This document shows, piece by piece, positions 1-6,924 of a stretch of 64,000 nucleotides of DNA. How positions within the stretch are numbered: position 1 is the stretch's first letter; the number at the start of each line of letters is the position of its first letter. Position numbers and translations under genes: made by a program. Location: IMG/VR virus record IMGVR_UViG_3300022562_001969, positions 22,115 to 86,114 of that record; one strand, written 5' to 3'. The notes below the pieces were generated by a model. It worked only from the letters and a program-made list of their open reading frames with translations. It made no database searches and was not told the DNA's origin. Source of the stretch: a virus.

Positions 1-2
1 AG

Positions 3-128
3 AGCGCGCCGGGCGAGCAGCCTCTGGGCCGGCCGGCCGGCGACCTGTGCCCGGAATGTGGCCAGGCGGCTTTTGTGCTTGAGGAGGGGTGTCAGAAATG
101 TTATGGTTGTGGGTTTAGTGAATGTTGA
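3..128 (+). CDS. nrdJ: Vitamin B12-dependent ribonucleotide reductase, C-terminal end (partial)
   Basis: Only the last 41 codons are inside the window, reading in frame 3 to a TGA at 126-128. The peptide has two closely spaced CxxC pairs followed by a C-terminal CGFSEC tail, with the phrase [17 protein letters not shown]. This zinc-ribbon-like tail is characteristic of class II adenosylcobalamin-dependent ribonucleotide reductase, which makes deoxyribonucleotides. Its terminal cysteines re-reduce the active site. The gene is too short here to judge more. The next gene starts 2 bp downstream, so the two are probably cotranscribed. Confidence 0.85.
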   Translation, partial: SAPGEQPLGRPAGDLCPECGQAAFVLEEGCQKCYGCGFSEC

Positions 129-129
129 A

Positions 130-612
130 ATGAAAATGATATTTATTAAACCGGACTTAGAAGCGATTACCTTGTGGGAGCCGTGGGCCACTCTGGTGGC
201 CTATGGATACAAACAATATGAAACGCGATCCTGGCAGACACAGCATCGAGGGCCATTGCTGATTCACGCCGCCAGGCGGCCGCCCATGGCAGCGGATTTA
301 TCGCCCGCTCCTATTCGCCAGGCATTGGATGAAATTGGTATCAAGGCTGAAACTGATTTCCATTTAGGTTGCGGGATAGCCATTGTGCAACTAACGGGAG
401 TTTATCGAACTGAAGCGATAGTAGATAGATTGACTGACCAGGATTTAGCTTTTGGTGATTTTGCACTTGATCGTTACACCTGGGTCTTAATCGCTCCCCA
501 ACGCTTAAAAGAACCATTGCCATTGCGTGACCAAGAGGGAATATGGTCAGTAAGCGATGATGTAGCAAGGCGACTGCGGGCTTTTGAATTAGCAGGTGTT
601 AAAAGTATATGA
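130..612 (+). CDS. ASCH-domain protein
   Basis: This is a 160-residue protein if started at the ATG at 130, just after the nrdJ stop; an ATG at 136 is an equal choice. Starts further upstream would overlap the nrdJ tail codons and are rejected. The N-terminal sequence ITLWEPWATLVAYGYKQYET followed by RSW and then LLIHAA is the typical start of the ASCH fold. In this family that segment forms the nucleic-acid-binding beta-barrel cleft. ASCH proteins bind RNA or modified nucleosides, and some act as N4-acetylcytidine amidohydrolases. Which applies here cannot be told. Close coupling to nrdJ hints at a link to nucleotide metabolism, but this is inference. Confidence 0.75.
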   Translation: MKMIFIKPDLEAITLWEPWATLVAYGYKQYETRSWQTQHRGPLLIHAARRPPMAADLSPAPIRQALDEIGIKAETDFHLGCGIAIVQLTGVYRTEAIVDRLTDQDLAFGDFALDRYTWVLIAPQRLKEPLPLRDQEGIWSVSDDVARRLRAFELAGVKSI

Positions 613-767
613 AGATCATAGTCAGAAGCAGAGCGGGCGGCTATTCTGGCCCGCTGCGTGGTTAAACGGCGGGGTGGCTTTGGCTTATTTCGTAGTTTCA
701 ATGTGCCCCCTAAAGGGCAACGGGATCGCAGAAAATTTATTCAGCAATCACAGGAGGATACAGGCGC

Positions 768-1724
768 GTGAGTTTTGAGATCAGGCGGAGATCGAAGCCG
801 GTGGGCGTTTTCTCGGACAACGGGACGTTGGGGCTGGATGTTTATTTGAGGCACATTGGCGGCCACGGTTATTTGAGCCGGGCCGGGGAATTGGCGCTAT
901 TTAACCAACTGGATGAGGCTTATCCGGAGCGGCTGGCCGCTAAACCGGGGGCCAGTTTCCCGGTCAACTGCCGGCCGATTGTCGCTGAAATCTCCGGCTA
1001 TTATTACAAATTGGTGGTGGCGGTGGCCAACGGCTACAAAGGGGGCCACACCCTCCCTTTCGCCGATCTCATCCAGGCCGGCAATGAGGGCCTGCTGCGG
1101 GCGATCTGGCGCTTTGATCAATCTCGCGGCCATCGCTTTTCCACCTACGCCACCTATTGGATCAGGCAGGCTGTTCTCCGGGCCATCCCGGAGCAGGGTC
1201 GCGCCATCCGGCTGCCGGTTTACCAATATAGCCGCTGGGTGCAGATCTGCCAATTGATAGATAATGGGGATCGGGATCAGGAGCCGGATTGGGCGGAAAT
1301 CGCCCGGAAAGTCAGCACCGCCGAGGCCCCGGTTACACCGGGGGGGGCGGTCCAGACCTTCCACCTGGGGCTGCGGTCGTTGACAGTCTCGCTGGATGAG
1401 CAATGGTACCCGGAGGAGGAGGAGACCGATAAATACGCGACAATTGCCGCCGAAACGCCGGGCGCGGAAGCGCTGATGGAAAAGATGGACGCCGCCGAAG
1501 TCATTAACCGGGCTTTAGATAAGCTGCCGGCCCGGCTGGCCAAAATCATCAGCCTCCGCTTTGGCCTGTCCGGGGACGCCCCGCTGATCCTGGAAGATAT
1601 TGCCAAAAAGTTTGGTCTGACCCGGGAGCGGGTCCGCCAACTGGAAAAGGAGGCGCTGGTGATGCTGCGCCAAAATGGCGACCTGGCCTGTTTGGTCGCG
1701 AAAAGTGAGACTGAAGATGGCTGA
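768..1724 (+). CDS. RNA polymerase sigma factor, sigma-70 family (short, RpoD-like)
   Basis: The protein has 318 residues and a GTG start at 768, supported by an aggagg box at about 750-755. Residues about 24-50 (LDVYLRHIGGHG) resemble region 1.2. Residues about 85-170 hold region 2, with DLIQAGNEGLLRAIWRFD and the FSTYATYWIRQAV helix that melts and recognises the -10 element. Residues about 245-305 hold region 4, with FGLTRERVRQLEKEAL binding the -35 element. It is shorter than a housekeeping sigma and lacks region 1.1, so it is probably an alternative group 2/3 factor. An acidic linker (about residues 210-230) lies between regions 3 and 4. Its regulon is unknown. Confidence 0.9.
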   Translation: MSFEIRRRSKPVGVFSDNGTLGLDVYLRHIGGHGYLSRAGELALFNQLDEAYPERLAAKPGASFPVNCRPIVAEISGYYYKLVVAVANGYKGGHTLPFADLIQAGNEGLLRAIWRFDQSRGHRFSTYATYWIRQAVLRAIPEQGRAIRLPVYQYSRWVQICQLIDNGDRDQEPDWAEIARKVSTAEAPVTPGGAVQTFHLGLRSLTVSLDEQWYPEEEETDKYATIAAETPGAEALMEKMDAAEVINRALDKLPARLAKIISLRFGLSGDAPLILEDIAKKFGLTRERVRQLEKEALVMLRQNGDLACLVAKSETEDG

Positions 1725-1742
1725 CGAAATCGGTTTCAATCG

Positions 1743-1779
1743 GTTTCAATCTCTCATTCGAGATAATCGGCCTTTGAAC
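1743..1779 (+). CRISPR. Orphan copy of the 37-bp CRISPR repeat A
   Basis: A full-length copy of the repeat used by the array at 3364-3984 (begins GTTTCAATCTCT, ends CGGCCTTTGAAC) lies alone, 18 bp after the sigma-factor stop. Its first 8 bases are preceded by a second copy of CGGTTTCAAT (1731-1740), a small tandem duplication. No second repeat lies within spacer distance on either side. Confidence 0.9.
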
Positions 1780-1922
1780 GCGGCGTAGGCCGGGGCCGGC
1801 GCTCGCAAGGGAATGACGCCCGGCCGCTCGGCCGCGCCAGGCGCTAACCCCAACCAGACCAGGAGGCCCAACAAGCCCAGCAGCCCCCATTTGATATATG
1901 ACAAAATATGGCTATAATTCAT
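1746..1922 (-). pseudogene. Secreted-protein gene truncated by the orphan CRISPR repeat
   Basis: An ATG at 1922 follows a gaggag ribosome-binding site 11 bases away. It opens a 58-codon frame whose first 47 residues look like a signal peptide: a short polar N-terminus, the hydrophobic core WGLLGLLGLLVWLGLA, then a proline-rich linker ending APAPAYA. The last ten residues (FKGRLSRMRD) and the stop codon are encoded by the CRISPR repeat itself. I infer that a longer secreted-protein gene lost its body when the repeat-bearing DNA arrived or was rearranged. It may still be expressed as a short peptide. Confidence 0.5.
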
Positions 1923-1973
1923 CTTAGTCTTTACTCCTCTCTTTATACGTCAGGAGTTTGGATAATGAGTGAA

Positions 1974-2009
1974 GCCCCCCGCCTATCAGTAAAGCGGGGG
2001 ACTTTTTTT
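1974..2009 (+). terminator. Rho-independent terminator
   Basis: A GC-rich stem (CCCCCGC paired with GCGGGGG across an 11-base loop) is followed by ACTTTTTTT on the plus strand. It lies downstream of the sigma-factor gene and separates it from the convergent toxin operon. Confidence 0.65.
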
Positions 2010-2032
2010 ATGATCTGATTGGTAACCCCCTA

Positions 2033-2317
2033 TTAAGGATTTCTGTATATATCGTGATGCCCAATTTTTCTGAAAACAAAGGTAATTTCGCCAGTTTCGT
2101 CGTCTTCTTCCCGGTGAAATGTAAAGACATACCCAAGTGTTATATGGCCTTCCCAGATATCAGAATGTCCCTTCATTGGCTTAATCCGTAATGAGGGATG
2201 ATAAGGATGGAAAGGCTGTTCTTTGAATAACTTAAAGCTTTTTTTTGCTTGGTCTCGAATGTCAGTCGGCAATTGCTCAAAACACTTGCGAAAATGCCGG
2301 GTTACACGATATTTCAT
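2033..2317 (-). CDS. RelE/ParE-superfamily toxin-like protein
   Basis: The 94-residue protein starts MKYRVTRHFRKCFEQLP, chosen because the preceding codons overlap the upstream gene and read as low-complexity. The layout is typical of RelE/ParE toxins: an N-terminal basic helix with FxxxLPxxIRxxAKKSFxLF, a central PSLRIKPMKGHSDIWEGHI strand, and a C-terminal FRKIGHHDIY. Such toxins cleave mRNA at the ribosome or poison gyrase. It is the last gene of a three-gene minus-strand operon, 10 bp behind the antitoxin-like gene, as expected for an antitoxin-first pair. Confidence 0.75.
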   Translation of the reverse strand: MKYRVTRHFRKCFEQLPTDIRDQAKKSFKLFKEQPFHPYHPSLRIKPMKGHSDIWEGHITLGYVFTFHREEDDETGEITFVFRKIGHHDIYRNP

Positions 2318-2327
2318 TATTGATAGG

Positions 2328-2651
2328 TTATAATGTCTCCAGGAAACCATCGAGCGAGTCAAAATCTTCGTACTGTCCGGTTTGTAAGTCGCGTTCAACT
2401 TCGCGTTCCCCGGCTTGCCATTCCGGTGTCCAGAACCAGGCCTGGGTTTGATCGGTTTCAACCGTTATCAAGCTGGAGGATGTATATATATTGGCGATCA
2501 ATTGGCCGGTCATTACATTATTTCGCACATCAAATATATAAAAACAGGCCGGCGGTTGTCCCCATTCTTCTTCGCCAGGATGACTATGAATAAAAATAGC
2601 GGCTGATCCTTCTTCACTTGAAGCCAGCGTTTTGGTGTTACTTTCAATCAT
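2328..2651 (-). CDS. Putative antitoxin of the RelE-like pair
   Basis: The start at 2651 is set by aggggaac just upstream and gives a 107-residue protein. The C-terminus (TPEWQAGEREVERDLQTG then YEDFDSLDGFL) is the tail seen in many RelE/ParE antitoxins and probably wraps the toxin. The N-terminal two thirds (IFIHSHPGEEEWGQPPACFY) match no DNA-binding domain that I recognise, which is unusual for an antitoxin. The start overlaps the upstream gene by 8 bp, so the genes are translationally coupled. The antitoxin assignment is an inference from the tail and the gene position. Confidence 0.6.
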   Translation of the reverse strand: MIESNTKTLASSEEGSAAIFIHSHPGEEEWGQPPACFYIFDVRNNVMTGQLIANIYTSSSLITVETDQTQAWFWTPEWQAGEREVERDLQTGQYEDFDSLDGFLETL

Positions 2652-3327
2652 GGTTGTTCCCCTGTATAAATGTTTTGACTTGATTTTCAATAAACCTGTC
2701 AACCTCGGTGATCCGGTCTGTTGGCTTAAATTCCCCTGTTTGTACCCACTTAAAAATAGCCTCGATAAAGAATTGTTTTGTATTCCCTAGATATGACTCT
2801 ATTTTGATCTCTATTTGCGGCGAACCATCATCAGTGTGGGGCATAACAAATCTAAGCCCCCCCCCCAGAATTGGCCTGCCAAATATGGATAATGACGCTT
2901 CAGGCTGTCTTAAGCGAGTGACCCATAATTCTTGAAATGCATGGTCACCTGAAGCTTGATAAAGATAACGAATAGATGCGTCACAAGATAAAATCTGACG
3001 CGATCCTGTCCAGGTAGACCGGAAAGCTTGAATAACCATATCGACGATTCTGGAAAATTCATCCGGTATATAGGTCGGATTAGGGTTAGCGATTATGAGT
3101 AACTGGCCGATAGGAGCATCAATATTGGCCCCAATTTTTATTTGAAGCGGCGGCGTCTTTTTGAGAATCAGTATCCCATTATCAGCTGTTAGCTCACCTC
3201 TATCATAATCAACGCCAGCGTTCAATATCGCTTGTTGAAAGGCGATCAATCGTTGTTTATTTATTTCAGGTGGGGGGGATAAAACATAATTAATTCCTAA
3301 ATGTAACAAAACCCCTTCATCATGCAT
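2644..3327 (-). CDS. Uncharacterised 227-residue protein, first gene of the toxin-antitoxin operon
   Basis: I do not recognise this family. The protein is soluble and mixed alpha/beta, with no membrane segment or signal. It reads as two parts: residues 1-110 with LHLGINYVLSPPPEIN, and residues 110-227 with a beta-rich section (PEASLSIFGRPILGGGLRFV) ending in helices. The ATG follows AAGGA directly. The gene starts 36 bp from the first repeat of CRISPR array A and overlaps the antitoxin-like gene by 8 bp. A third partner in the toxin-antitoxin unit is therefore likely. Confidence 0.6.
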   Translation of the reverse strand: MHDEGVLLHLGINYVLSPPPEINKQRLIAFQQAILNAGVDYDRGELTADNGILILKKTPPLQIKIGANIDAPIGQLLIIANPNPTYIPDEFSRIVDMVIQAFRSTWTGSRQILSCDASIRYLYQASGDHAFQELWVTRLRQPEASLSIFGRPILGGGLRFVMPHTDDGSPQIEIKIESYLGNTKQFFIEAIFKWVQTGEFKPTDRITEVDRFIENQVKTFIQGNNHD

Positions 3328-3363
3328 TCCTTAAACCCCTTTCTGTAAAAGTTTTGAAGATGA

Positions 3364-3984
3364 GTTTCAATCTCTCATTCGAGATAATCGGCCTTTGAAC
3401 CTGACGCAAAAAGCGGCGCAAAAAATGGCGCAGATTGAGTTTCAATCTCTCATTCGAGATAATCGGCCTTTGAACAGCATCTAACCACATCTAGCAATAG
3501 GCAAAAAAGAGGTTTCAATCTCTCATTCGAGATAATCGGCCTTTGAACATAAAAATAGTATACCATAAATTTGCCGAGTGTGCAGTTTCAATCTCTCATT
3601 CGAGATAATCGGCCTTTGAACTGATGTTAAGATTGTGGGGACGGTGGCCAGCTTGTTGTTTCAATCTCTCATTCGAGATAATCGGCCTTTGAACCAGATA
3701 ATGGCCAAGGTTGCCAAGTATTACGGTGTGTTTCAATCTCTCATTCGAGATAATCGGCCTTTGAACAGGACAAATGAGCGGAATTGTAGAGGTTGTAAAC
3801 GGGTTTCAATCTCTCATTCGAGATAATCGGCCTTTGAACAGTGACGATCCACTAGCAGGCGCAACTTTTTAAGGAGTTTCAATCTCTCATTCGAGATAAT
3901 CGGCCTTTGAACGCGGGCGCAATTGGATGAGGCCATCAATGAGGCGGGTTTCAATCTCTCATTCGAGATAATCGGCCTTTGAAC
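3364..3984 (+). CRISPR. CRISPR array A: nine identical 37-bp repeats, eight spacers
   Basis: Repeats start at 3364, 3439, 3512, 3585, 3658, 3730, 3803, 3876 and 3948. Each begins GTTTCAATCTCT and ends CGGCCTTTGAAC, and I see no mismatch between copies. Spacers are 35-38 bp. There are no cas genes in the window, so the type cannot be set; the GTTTCAAT start occurs in type I and III systems. The 36 bp on the left are too short for a leader before the toxin operon starts. The right end runs straight into heptad repeats. Uniform repeats suggest a recently active array. Confidence 0.95.
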
Positions 3985-4019
3985 AGCGGTCGTCCATCGT
4001 CTATCGTCGCCGGTCGTCG

Positions 4020-4472
4020 TCAGTTCCGCAGGCGCTTAATCCGGTCCATCTTGCGGGTCATGAGGCCGCTCAAGCGATAAATGGCCTTAACCACGATAGC
4101 CTGACGGCTGAGGCCGAGCAGCAGGCCGTCGTGATAGCTGGAAAGGTCGCCGATGTGGGAGGCGATGGCCGGGCTGTGGAAGCCGGGCCGGGGGTAGTCG
4201 TGGGCGAAGCGGTTGCGGATGTGGTTAATGATCGTCAGGTCGTCAAAGTCGGCCTGGTCTATCAGGCCGGTGCAGAGGGCCAGCCGGCGGCGGGTGACCG
4301 CCCGTTCCAGGAGGGCCGTTTTCTGGGTTTTGCTGCCCAGGAGGGCCACGTCCAGGAGTCGGTAGAGGACCTGGTCCAGGTGGGCCGCGCCGCGAATGGC
4401 GATCTCGGAATCGATGACGGTCTTGATTTGGGGATTGGTTTGGGGCTGTGCTAAAATAGATACAGCTTGCAT
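4020..4472 (-). CDS. MltR-like protein, copy 1
   Basis: The 150-residue protein starts at the ATG at 4472, preceded by the shared CACAGTAAGGAG leader. Upstream codons are rejected because they run through that leader. It is all-helical with the conserved block HIRNRFAHDYPRP, as in the mannitol-repressor MltR/DUF4145-like family (HxxRNxFAH). It is a paralogue of the protein at 58464-58943, sharing ALLGS.TQ, GLI and the RNRFAH block. The first residues (MQAVSILAQPQTNPQI) instead resemble those of the Tat protein at 15222. Its role is unknown. Heptad repeats abut its stop codon. Confidence 0.7.
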   Translation of the reverse strand: MQAVSILAQPQTNPQIKTVIDSEIAIRGAAHLDQVLYRLLDVALLGSKTQKTALLERAVTRRRLALCTGLIDQADFDDLTIINHIRNRFAHDYPRPGFHSPAIASHIGDLSSYHDGLLLGLSRQAIVVKAIYRLSGLMTRKMDRIKRLRN

Positions 4473-4494
4473 GGTAAGTTCACTCCTTACTGTG
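4473..4494 (-). promoter_or_regulatory. Shared leader motif CACAGTAAGGAG...TTACC before an ATG
   Basis: The bases between CACAGTAAGGAG and the ATG are almost the same at four genes in this window (here, 15615, 15800 and 58444). The motif includes the ribosome-binding site and can pair with itself (GTAAG with CTTAC), possibly hiding the start. Confidence 0.6.
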
Positions 4495-4554
4495 CTTGTT
4501 AGAGTTCCGTCGGTGGTATCAACACCGGCGGAATTCGTCATTTAATTGACCTTC

Positions 4555-4583
4555 ATTATAAATCTGTTTGGGGAAAAGGTCAA
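4555..4583 (-). promoter_or_regulatory. Sigma-70 promoter of MltR-like copy 1
   Basis: On the minus strand TTGACC and a perfect TATAAT are separated by exactly 17 bp, 83 bp before the start codon. The same promoter recurs before copy 2 at 58352-58380. Confidence 0.8.
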
Positions 4584-4595
4584 AAAGCGGGGGGG

Positions 4596-4613
4596 ATGTT
4601 CGCACGCGAACAT
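4596..4613. repeat. Dispersed GTTCGC-GCGAAC palindrome, copy 1
   Basis: ATGTTCGCACGCGAACAT is an almost perfect palindrome 13 bp upstream of the promoter -35 box. Further copies lie at 7722, 9316, 39130, 48431 and 58321. Confidence 0.8.
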
Positions 4614-4687
4614 TCGACGATAGACGTTGATAATTGACAATTGACAATTGACAATTGACAATGGTCGTCCATCGTCCATCGTCGTCT
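4614..4687. repeat. Heptad repeats, AT-type then GC-type
   Basis: Five tandem units of a 7-mer written TTGACAA run into units of the 7-mer CGTCCAT. The two heptad families are fused here. Both recur across the window, mostly between genes. Confidence 0.9.
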
Positions 4688-4704
4688 AATTGATTTCATG
4701 CGCG

Positions 4705-4733
4705 TTGACAGGCGGGCATAATATATGTATCAT
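4705..4733 (+). promoter_or_regulatory. Promoter and possible operator of the RHH gene
   Basis: TTGACA and TATCAT are 17 bp apart and the -10 box ends only 7 bp before the ATG at 4741, so the mRNA may be leaderless. Two ATATGTA direct repeats (4723-4729 and 4732-4738) overlap the -10 box and would suit autorepression by the encoded ribbon-helix-helix protein. Confidence 0.55.
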
Positions 4734-4740
4734 ATGTAAT

Positions 4741-4911
4741 ATGACGACAGAACGCGAACCGGAAAAAATGAAACCGTATCCTGTAAATTTTCCGCCCAGC
4801 CTATGGCTGGCTGCCCGCCGTAAAGCGGGGGTGCGTTCGCTGGCCGGGATTATCCGGCGGCTGATAATAATGTGGTTAAGGGAGGAGGTTGTTCTGATGG
4901 ATGATGAATAG
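4741..4911 (+). CDS. Small ribbon-helix-helix-like DNA-binding protein
   Basis: The 56-residue protein MTTEREPEKMKPYPVNFPPS has a short strand (KPYPVNFP) followed by two helices (SLWLAARRKAG and LAGIIRRLIIMWLREE). This is the size and order of a CopG/Arc-type ribbon-helix-helix repressor. The start is chosen at 4741 because upstream codons lie inside the promoter. It is the first gene of a plus-strand cluster to 7547 and may regulate it. The family call rests on pattern only. Confidence 0.55.
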   Translation: MTTEREPEKMKPYPVNFPPSLWLAARRKAGVRSLAGIIRRLIIMWLREEVVLMDDE

Positions 4912-4956
4912 ATAATAGATAATTGTCAATTGTCAATTATCAATTGTCAATTATAA
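4909..4956. repeat. AT-type heptad repeats
   Basis: Tandem AATTGTC / AATTATC 7-mers follow the RHH gene; the array starts within its stop codon. A separate GC-rich inverted repeat (GGGCCATCCGG paired with CCGGTGGCCC, 4961-4988) follows but has no T-tract. Confidence 0.85.
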
Positions 4957-5091
4957 ACAGAGGGCCATCCGGGTGCAACCGGTGGCCCCGCTTACATACT
5001 ATATCAGGGGCACAGCATGCAAGGTACTTTTTATTTTACCAACGATAAAAAAAATAGACAAATGCCGCCGCCCCCTTTCAATTTTTTGTTA

Positions 5092-5120
5092 GTTTTCCCC
5101 ACAGGCGTGGGGGTGAACCG
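5092..5120 (-). CRISPR. Orphan 29-bp type I-E-like CRISPR repeat in a 5' untranslated region
   Basis: The minus strand reads CGGTTCACCCCCACGCCTGT then GGGGAAAAC, the same repeat as at 15080, 16928 and 16982 apart from one or two bases. Its last bases touch the ggaggag ribosome-binding site of the gene at 5130. There is no partner repeat nearby. The hairpin of such a repeat would form right at the ribosome-binding site. Confidence 0.8.
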
Positions 5121-5129
5121 GGAGGAGCT

Positions 5130-5882
5130 ATGGCAAAGCGTAGGGTTAAGTGCCCGCAGTGCGGGTATAGACACATCATCAACATTCCCAGTCGGAAAGC
5201 GATGACGGTGGGCGTGCGAGCCAAACGGATCACGGCCAACCAGTTTGAATACACCCTAAACGGTCCCGCCGAAATCTCGGATGACGCCAGATTTAGCACG
5301 GTGGCTGACGACCTGGTCCTGTCCGGCGCGTTTGGCGGCGCGTTGGGAGCCGTGGCGGGGGGCGCGGTGGCTGTCTTCGCGCCGGAGTACGCCCTGCACG
5401 GGGCCGGCGTGGGCATGAGCGCCGGGGTAGCCCTGGCCTGGGGCTGGTTGTGCGCGGAACATAACCAACGGCTGAAACGGGTGTTGCCCTGGTTCGTTGA
5501 GCAGCGGCAAAACTGGAAACGGCCCGAGCTGGGGGACGATGGCGAGATCAGGCTGACGGTAGATCATCTCCATCGGGACAGCTACAGCGAGCAAGGCCGC
5601 TCCATCGCCCTCCTGGGGACCCTACCGGTCGATGTGGAGCGCTTCCGGGCCTGGGCGCAAGGGGCCATCCGGGGCGATAGCCTGGCCATCAAACACTGGA
5701 CGGGAGCCGAACGGCCTTTCAGCCGGGATGAGTATGATCGCCTGCTGCTCAAAATGAGGGCGGCCAATATAGTGACCAATCTGCCGGGGAAGGGCAATAC
5801 CCTGACCAATCCCGGCAAGCACGCTCTGAAACGTATCCTGGCCGAGACCCCCTCCCCTACCCCGGCTGAGGAGCGTGCGTGA
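5130..5882 (+). CDS. Zinc-knuckle membrane protein of unknown function
   Basis: The 250-residue protein has a strong ggaggag site 4-10 bp upstream. The N-terminus carries one CPQCGYRH knuckle (residues 8-15). Residues about 62-105 are glycine- and alanine-rich (GAFGGALGAVAGGAVAVF and GAGVGMSAGVALAWGWL) and look like two glycine-zipper membrane helices. The C-terminal 140 residues are soluble, with SRDEYDRLLLKMRAANIV and a basic end resembling a winged helix (residues about 195-240). A cytosolic C-terminal DNA- or RNA-binding part tethered to the membrane is plausible. I do not recognise a named family. Confidence 0.65.
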   Translation: MAKRRVKCPQCGYRHIINIPSRKAMTVGVRAKRITANQFEYTLNGPAEISDDARFSTVADDLVLSGAFGGALGAVAGGAVAVFAPEYALHGAGVGMSAGVALAWGWLCAEHNQRLKRVLPWFVEQRQNWKRPELGDDGEIRLTVDHLHRDSYSEQGRSIALLGTLPVDVERFRAWAQGAIRGDSLAIKHWTGAERPFSRDEYDRLLLKMRAANIVTNLPGKGNTLTNPGKHALKRILAETPSPTPAEERA

Positions 5883-6088
5883 TGCCAAAAAGCCCGGAAA
5901 ATGCACGCACGCACGTGCCCGCCCGCTCCAGATGGGGCTATAGCGTCTCCTATTGGCCCAGCAAAAGCGAATTCAGGATTGTTAACTATGGCCAGGGGGA
6001 GCTGATCAAGTCGTTGCTGTTTTGGTGGCGTTTGCGCCGCCATCCCTCATTTAAGAATGTACGATGGTCGTTAATCACTGATTGGTAA
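5882..6088 (+). CDS. Small protein of unknown function
   Basis: The 68-residue frame starts at an ATG that overlaps the previous stop by one base, so translation is coupled. The peptide is basic and aromatic (RWGYSVSYWPSKSEFRIVNYGQG, then LLFWWRLRRHPSFKN). No motif is recognised. Its place inside a tight operon argues that it is real. Confidence 0.5.
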   Translation: MPKSPENARTHVPARSRWGYSVSYWPSKSEFRIVNYGQGELIKSLLFWWRLRRHPSFKNVRWSLITDW

Positions 6089-6094
6089 GGTGCT

Positions 6095-6910
6095 ATGACA
6101 AAACCAGACAATAAACAGAAACCTTTCATCATCCGCTATAGAGAATTTTGGACCAATGTCCAGGCGATGATCTTCTACCCCTTCCAGAATATCGGCCCTT
6201 TCATTGTGGCCGCTATGCCGGCGCTCTTCACCGGCCATAGCGTCTACACCTGGTACGCGGAAACCAGCGCCGCCTGGCTGGCCATGCTCATTAGCTGCGT
6301 GGTGGCTATTGCCATGGAGGCGATCAATATCAACGTGGTCCATACATCCCTCGATCTTTTTGAGCAAAAACAAAATGGCAAGGGTTGGCTGATGGCCCTT
6401 TTCTCCCTCATTGTAATGGCCCTGGTTTCGACCGTTATCGGCTTCAGTGAAGGGGACCTATCCCCCTTGATCAAGGGGTTGGCCGTCTCCAGCCCCTGGC
6501 TCACCGGCATTGTCTACCTGGCGGTCGGGATGGCGCAGGGCATCCACCAGGAGAAACAGCAAGCCGATTTGGACAGAAACGAGCGGCGTCAATCCGAGGC
6601 GGAACAACGTGAGTTCGAGCGACAATTGAAGCTAAAAGAGATAGACAAAAATCACGAATTACGATTAGCCAAAATTGAAGCGGCTAAAAGTGTTCAATCG
6701 AGTGTCAAGCCAACTGTTCAATCGAGTGTCAAGGGGTTGACACCTGAAGATGTCAAAAACGCTGTTTCCCAATCGGAAAAGCCGGTTAACATTACACAAT
6801 TGGCTAAAGATTTACAAGTAAGCCGGACAACACTTTACACTAAACTGAACGGTCTGGTAGATAGTGGGGAAATGATTAAAAATGGGAACGGTTACGAGGT
6901 AATCAAATAA
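6095..6910 (+). CDS. Membrane protein with coiled coil and C-terminal winged-helix domain
   Basis: The 271-residue protein has four predicted membrane helices (about 33-52, 58-82, 98-120, 128-150). A charged coiled coil follows (about 152-200, QEKKQQADLDRNERRQSEAE), then a repeated VQSSVKPT linker. The C-terminal HTH (about 228-268) reads NITQLAKDLQVSRTTLYTKL and has the look of a DNA-binding winged helix. The arrangement suggests a membrane-anchored DNA-binding or scaffold protein. It starts 6 bp after the previous gene. No named family is claimed. Confidence 0.65.
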   Translation: MTKPDNKQKPFIIRYREFWTNVQAMIFYPFQNIGPFIVAAMPALFTGHSVYTWYAETSAAWLAMLISCVVAIAMEAININVVHTSLDLFEQKQNGKGWLMALFSLIVMALVSTVIGFSEGDLSPLIKGLAVSSPWLTGIVYLAVGMAQGIHQEKQQADLDRNERRQSEAEQREFERQLKLKEIDKNHELRLAKIEAAKSVQSSVKPTVQSSVKGLTPEDVKNAVSQSEKPVNITQLAKDLQVSRTTLYTKLNGLVDSGEMIKNGNGYEVIK

Positions 6911-6924
6911 TTTATGAAGACCGC

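Noticed and set aside
596-778. Short plus-strand frame between the ASCH gene and the sigma factor
   Set aside because: It overlaps both neighbours and has no coding character; the 155-bp gap looks like ordinary leader DNA.
897-1403. Minus-strand frame opposite the sigma factor
   Set aside because: Shadow of a well-supported sigma-70 gene.
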